Assembly: GCA_041917255.1 (NCBI GenBank)
Contig: JAYRYA010000013.1
Span: forward strand, 1 to 64,000
Reading direction: 5' to 3'
Length of the DNA: 64,000 bases
Origin: Zoogloea sp041917255
GTDB lineage: Bacteria > Pseudomonadota > Gammaproteobacteria > Burkholderiales > Rhodocyclaceae
Shown here: positions 61,699 through 64,000 of the stretch, piece after piece
Numbering within the stretch: the first letter of the stretch is position 1
Layout of the letters: every line of letters starts with the position of its first letter
Program-made: the position numbers and the translations under genes
Notes under the pieces: model-generated
Databases searched by the model: none
Told to the model about the DNA's origin: nothing
What the model saw: only the letters and a program-made list of their open reading frames with translations

Positions 61699-63326
61699 AG
61701 CTCCAGGGCGTAGGGGGTCTGCTTGAAGGTGATGCCTTCCCGGGCGGTGCGGCTGCCCAGGCGGTTGGCGGCGGCGTAGATCACCTTGGGGCCGGCGAAG
61801 GGGGGCAGCACGTCGAGCACCGGGCCGGTGAGCACGTTGCCGCCGGCCACCGACTTGTCCTTGAGGATGCCGTTGTACAGCAGATAGATGGCCCGCCCTT
61901 CATGCACGCCCAGCAGGGGGCTGTCCGCGCTGCCGGTGTAGCCGCTGCCGGTTTCGGCAAACCACACGAATTCGGCCAGCTGGGCAAAGCGTACATCGCT
62001 GCGGATCTGGCCATCGGCGTCGAACAGGGGCTCGGCAGACAGGCGACAGAACTGGAAGCCCCCGCCCAGGCCTTGAGCGGACTCGCCACCGGCCGGGGTA
62101 TAGCCCTCGGCAACTTTTGAGACTCGCACCCGAGTCACTTCGCACGCAATAGCTTCGTCCATCTCTACAAGCACGAAGCGCCGACTTCCTCCGTCCTCTG
62201 CGTTTTGCTTCAAAACTGCATGTCCAGTGGTGCCTGAACCTGAAAAGCTATCCAGGACGAGGGCTGTCGGATCGTTCATCATTTGCAATATGCGTTCAAT
62301 CAACTCCACAGGCTTGGGTGTATTAAACAGGTCAGCTGTGTTGAAAACATCTCGCAAAAATGCCTTCGCCTGCCGCATCGTCGGCAGCTCTGCCCAGATA
62401 CTGGGATACGGCCTTCTGGGGTCTTCCGGCGCAAACTCTCGGGTGTATGGTTCCCAAACAACTTGCTCTTGGCGCTGTCGTTGCTTCCAGATCAAAGTGC
62501 CAGAGGCCTCATGGCGATCAATTCCAGACCTGCCCATTGCCCAGACAGCTTCTTCGCCATTGTCGTGAGTAGGAAAAACCTCCGTCCCATCTGGCGCACT
62601 CAGCGGGAAATACATGGTCGGCCTGTCACGCCTCAAACTGTTACGACCATTTTTCTTGAGAAGGCGATCACGGTAACGCCGCCCGTGAGAGTCTGTTCGT
62701 CCATAGGCTTCAACGATACTTGGCGCTGACATTTGAGCCAATTTGAGATGATCTTTATTGCGCGCATACGCCAAGATGTACTCATGATCGGGCGTAAGAG
62801 GCACCTTATTATCGTTAGGGCTATCAACTTTTCGCCAAATGAAAGTCGTAATGAAATTACGGGCCCCAAAAATTTCGTCCATCAACGGGCGCAAGTTACC
62901 AACCTCGTTGTCGTCGATGGACACAAAGATCGCCCCATCCTCCCGCAGGAACTGCTTCAGCAGCACCAGCCGCGGATACATCATGCACAGCCAGCGGTCG
63001 TGGCGGTCGAGGGTCTCGCCTTCCTTGCCCACCACCTCGCCCAGCCATTTGCGGATTTCGGGGCTGTTGACGTTGTCGTTGTAAACCCAGCCTTCGTTGC
63101 CGGTGTTGTACGGGGGGTCGATGTAGATGCACTTCACCTGCCCGGCGTAGCGCGGCAGCAAGGCCTTGAGGGCATGAAGGTTGTCGCCCTGCACGATGAG
63201 GTTGCCGCTGTCACGCCCTTCCCCGTCGCCGCAGGCAAACGCCGGCACCGGCTCGAGCAAGCGGAAGGGCACTTCCTTGTGGTGTTTGACGACGGCGTCC
63301 TTGCCGATCCAGTTGAGCGTGGGCAT
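61695..63326 (-). CDS. mod: Type III DNA methyltransferase, Mod subunit
   Basis: A 543-residue beta-class adenine methyltransferase. IYIDPPYNTGNEG (DPPY at 70-73) precedes the SAM-binding FSGSGTTGHA (361-365), the order of the beta class. Between them lies the target-recognition region (about 142-340). That stretch, nucleotides about 62107-62900, has visibly lower GC than the rest, a sign of domain exchange. Mod methylates and recognises the site, and gives Res its specificity. The start at 63326 fits MPTLNWIGKDAVV, with a typical N-terminus. Confidence 0.92.
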   Translation of the reverse strand: MPTLNWIGKDAVVKHHKEVPFRLLEPVPAFACGDGEGRDSGNLIVQGDNLHALKALLPRYAGQVKCIYIDPPYNTGNEGWVYNDNVNSPEIRKWLGEVVGKEGETLDRHDRWLCMMYPRLVLLKQFLREDGAIFVSIDDNEVGNLRPLMDEIFGARNFITTFIWRKVDSPNDNKVPLTPDHEYILAYARNKDHLKLAQMSAPSIVEAYGRTDSHGRRYRDRLLKKNGRNSLRRDRPTMYFPLSAPDGTEVFPTHDNGEEAVWAMGRSGIDRHEASGTLIWKQRQRQEQVVWEPYTREFAPEDPRRPYPSIWAELPTMRQAKAFLRDVFNTADLFNTPKPVELIERILQMMNDPTALVLDSFSGSGTTGHAVLKQNAEDGGSRRFVLVEMDEAIACEVTRVRVSKVAEGYTPAGGESAQGLGGGFQFCRLSAEPLFDADGQIRSDVRFAQLAEFVWFAETGSGYTGSADSPLLGVHEGRAIYLLYNGILKDKSVAGGNVLTGPVLDVLPPFAGPKVIYAAANRLGSRTAREGITFKQTPYALEL

Positions 63327-63552
63327 TGCGGTGATCCGTTGATTACGGGGCGCGCTGCCGCGGGGGCCGCGCCCGGGTTCGATGCGGGCATTCCGGGCCG
63401 GCGTGCGCTGCACACGGGGGCCGGGAACGAGGTCGGGAATGTATCAGGTGCACGGGCCCGACGGGGTGCGGGGCCCGCAGGATCGGGGAGCAGGGTTTTC
63501 AGTCCAACGCTGCAACCCGAACGCCTTCTGAAACCGAACGGACGTCCGGCCG

Positions 63553-63814
63553 CCGAGAACGACCGATCAGCACTCGATCACGAGTGATTTTCGCTTGTGA
63601 TCGAATGCCAGACCGTCGTGATCAAGCCATCGCTGCCCGATCACGACGGTCGATTGCTCGATCTCGACCCTCCATTGCTCGTGATCGAGTCTTTTTTGCT
63701 CGATCACGAATCCCGATCATTCGTGATCGAGCAAATTTCACTCGTGGTCGAGCCGCAGCCGCTCGATCACGACGATAAATCACGCGTGATCGAATGGGCG
63801 GGATTCGTGGGCAG
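63553..63814. repeat. Phased 21-bp array of TCGATCACGA in both orientations
   Basis: The 10-mer TCGATCACGA, or its reverse complement TCGTGATCGA, begins at 63574 and at every 21st base after it (63595, 63616, 63637, 63658, 63679, 63700, 63721, 63742, 63763, 63784). Five copies are exact and six differ by one base. Orientation runs + - - + + - + - - + -. Weaker copies sit at 63553 and 63805. The 11 bases between are not conserved. It fills the gap between mod and the next gene; nothing else supported lies in 63327-63815. Confidence 0.85.
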
Positions 63815-63815
63815 A

Positions 63816-64000
63816 TCAGGCGGCAGGGTTGCCAGGTTTGCCACGGCGGTTGCCGAAGCGGGCGTTCATCCCTTCCCGCAGCCCGTCCAGCCCGGCGCTC
63901 TTTCCGCCCATCTTCATGTAGCCGTAGCCCTCCAGCGCGGCGTTGATGATGTCGCTGCCGAGGGCCATCTCGGTGCTGTCCACCTTTTCGAGCAGCTCGC
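63816..64000 (-). CDS. C-terminal end of an unknown protein (cut by window edge)
   Basis: Sixty residues of C-terminus, starting ELLEKVDSTEMALGSDIINA and ending in a basic, Gly/Pro-rich tail (ARFGNRRGKPGNPAA). No family recognised. Oriented like the restriction operon, with its stop codon right beside the 21-bp array. Confidence 0.55.
   Translation of the reverse strand, partial: ELLEKVDSTEMALGSDIINAALEGYGYMKMGGKSAGLDGLREGMNARFGNRRGKPGNPAA

Noticed and set aside
63584..63778. A small protein with heptad ARSR/ARDR repeats encoded by the array
   Set aside because: It would start at GTG without a ribosome binding site and use rare CGA/TCA codons. The repeats are exact reverse complements of one another, which points to DNA-level conservation. 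The heptads follow from the 21-bp period.
63553..63814. Reading the 21-bp array as a CRISPR
   Set aside because: The repeated unit is only 10 bp, occurs in both orientations and has 11-bp spacers; no cas genes are present.

Overview
The window reads as chromosomal DNA of a GC-rich (by eye roughly two-thirds G+C) betaproteobacterium, most likely of the Rhodocyclales (Zoogloea/Azoarcus/Thauera/Methyloversatilis-like). Reasons: denitrification accessory genes (nirJ, nirN, nnrS, a Dnr-type regulator), a PEP-CTERM protein behind a sigma-54 promoter, a complete N-methylglutamate pathway for methylamine, and AmtB/GlnK nitrogen control. The genus is inference. No rRNA, CRISPR array, insertion sequence or prophage was seen; one tRNA is present.

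Layout. (1) 162-10536, minus strand: one nine-gene operon purU-mgdABCD-gmaS-mgsABC. GmaS makes gamma-glutamylmethylamide from methylamine, MgsABC converts it to N-methylglutamate, MgdABCD oxidises that to glutamate plus a folate-bound C1 unit, and PurU can release formate. A divergent XRE-cupin gene probably controls it. (2) 11350-13266: glnK-amtB behind a sigma-54 promoter. (3) 13659-20056: tRNA-Leu(GAG) with its own promoter and terminator, guanine deaminase, a DUF805 protein, an MFS exporter, an unknown acidic protein and a B12-binding radical SAM protein with a small partner. (4) 20429-33308: an unknown secreted protein, then a tightly overlapping cell-envelope locus of a phosphatase, an MsbA-like flippase, several glycosyltransferases, an O-antigen ligase, a heptosyltransferase and two paralogous polysaccharide deacetylases. 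(5) 33318-40350: a small kinase-fold protein, fabI, a HAD protein, srkA, a TerC protein and a four-PAS GGDEF-EAL protein. (6) 40498-47149: nitric oxide/denitrification region with nnrS, dnr, a DUF2249 gene, nirN, nirJ and a DUF3079 gene, with Dnr/FNR-type boxes. (7) 47166-58164: creA, a NERD-helicase, a PEP-CTERM lectin, rdgC, an operon controlled by tandem palindromes, bluB, dbpA, a degenerate J-domain membrane protein and a NUDIX enzyme. (8) 58257-63326: a type III restriction-modification operon with a zeta-toxin-like kinase and a small partner between mod and res, all joined by 4-base overlaps.

The most unusual structure lies at 63553-63814, just upstream of that operon. It is an array of at least eleven copies of the 10-mer TCGATCACGA, in either orientation, in exact 21-bp register (two helical turns). 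It does not look like CRISPR, coding repeats or a terminator, and I know of no described element it matches. Other points worth following are tandem 17-bp palindromes over the promoter at 52105, the mosaic low-GC target-recognition region of mod, a 19-bp palindrome at the glnK transcription start, and a pair of dispersed intergenic repeats.
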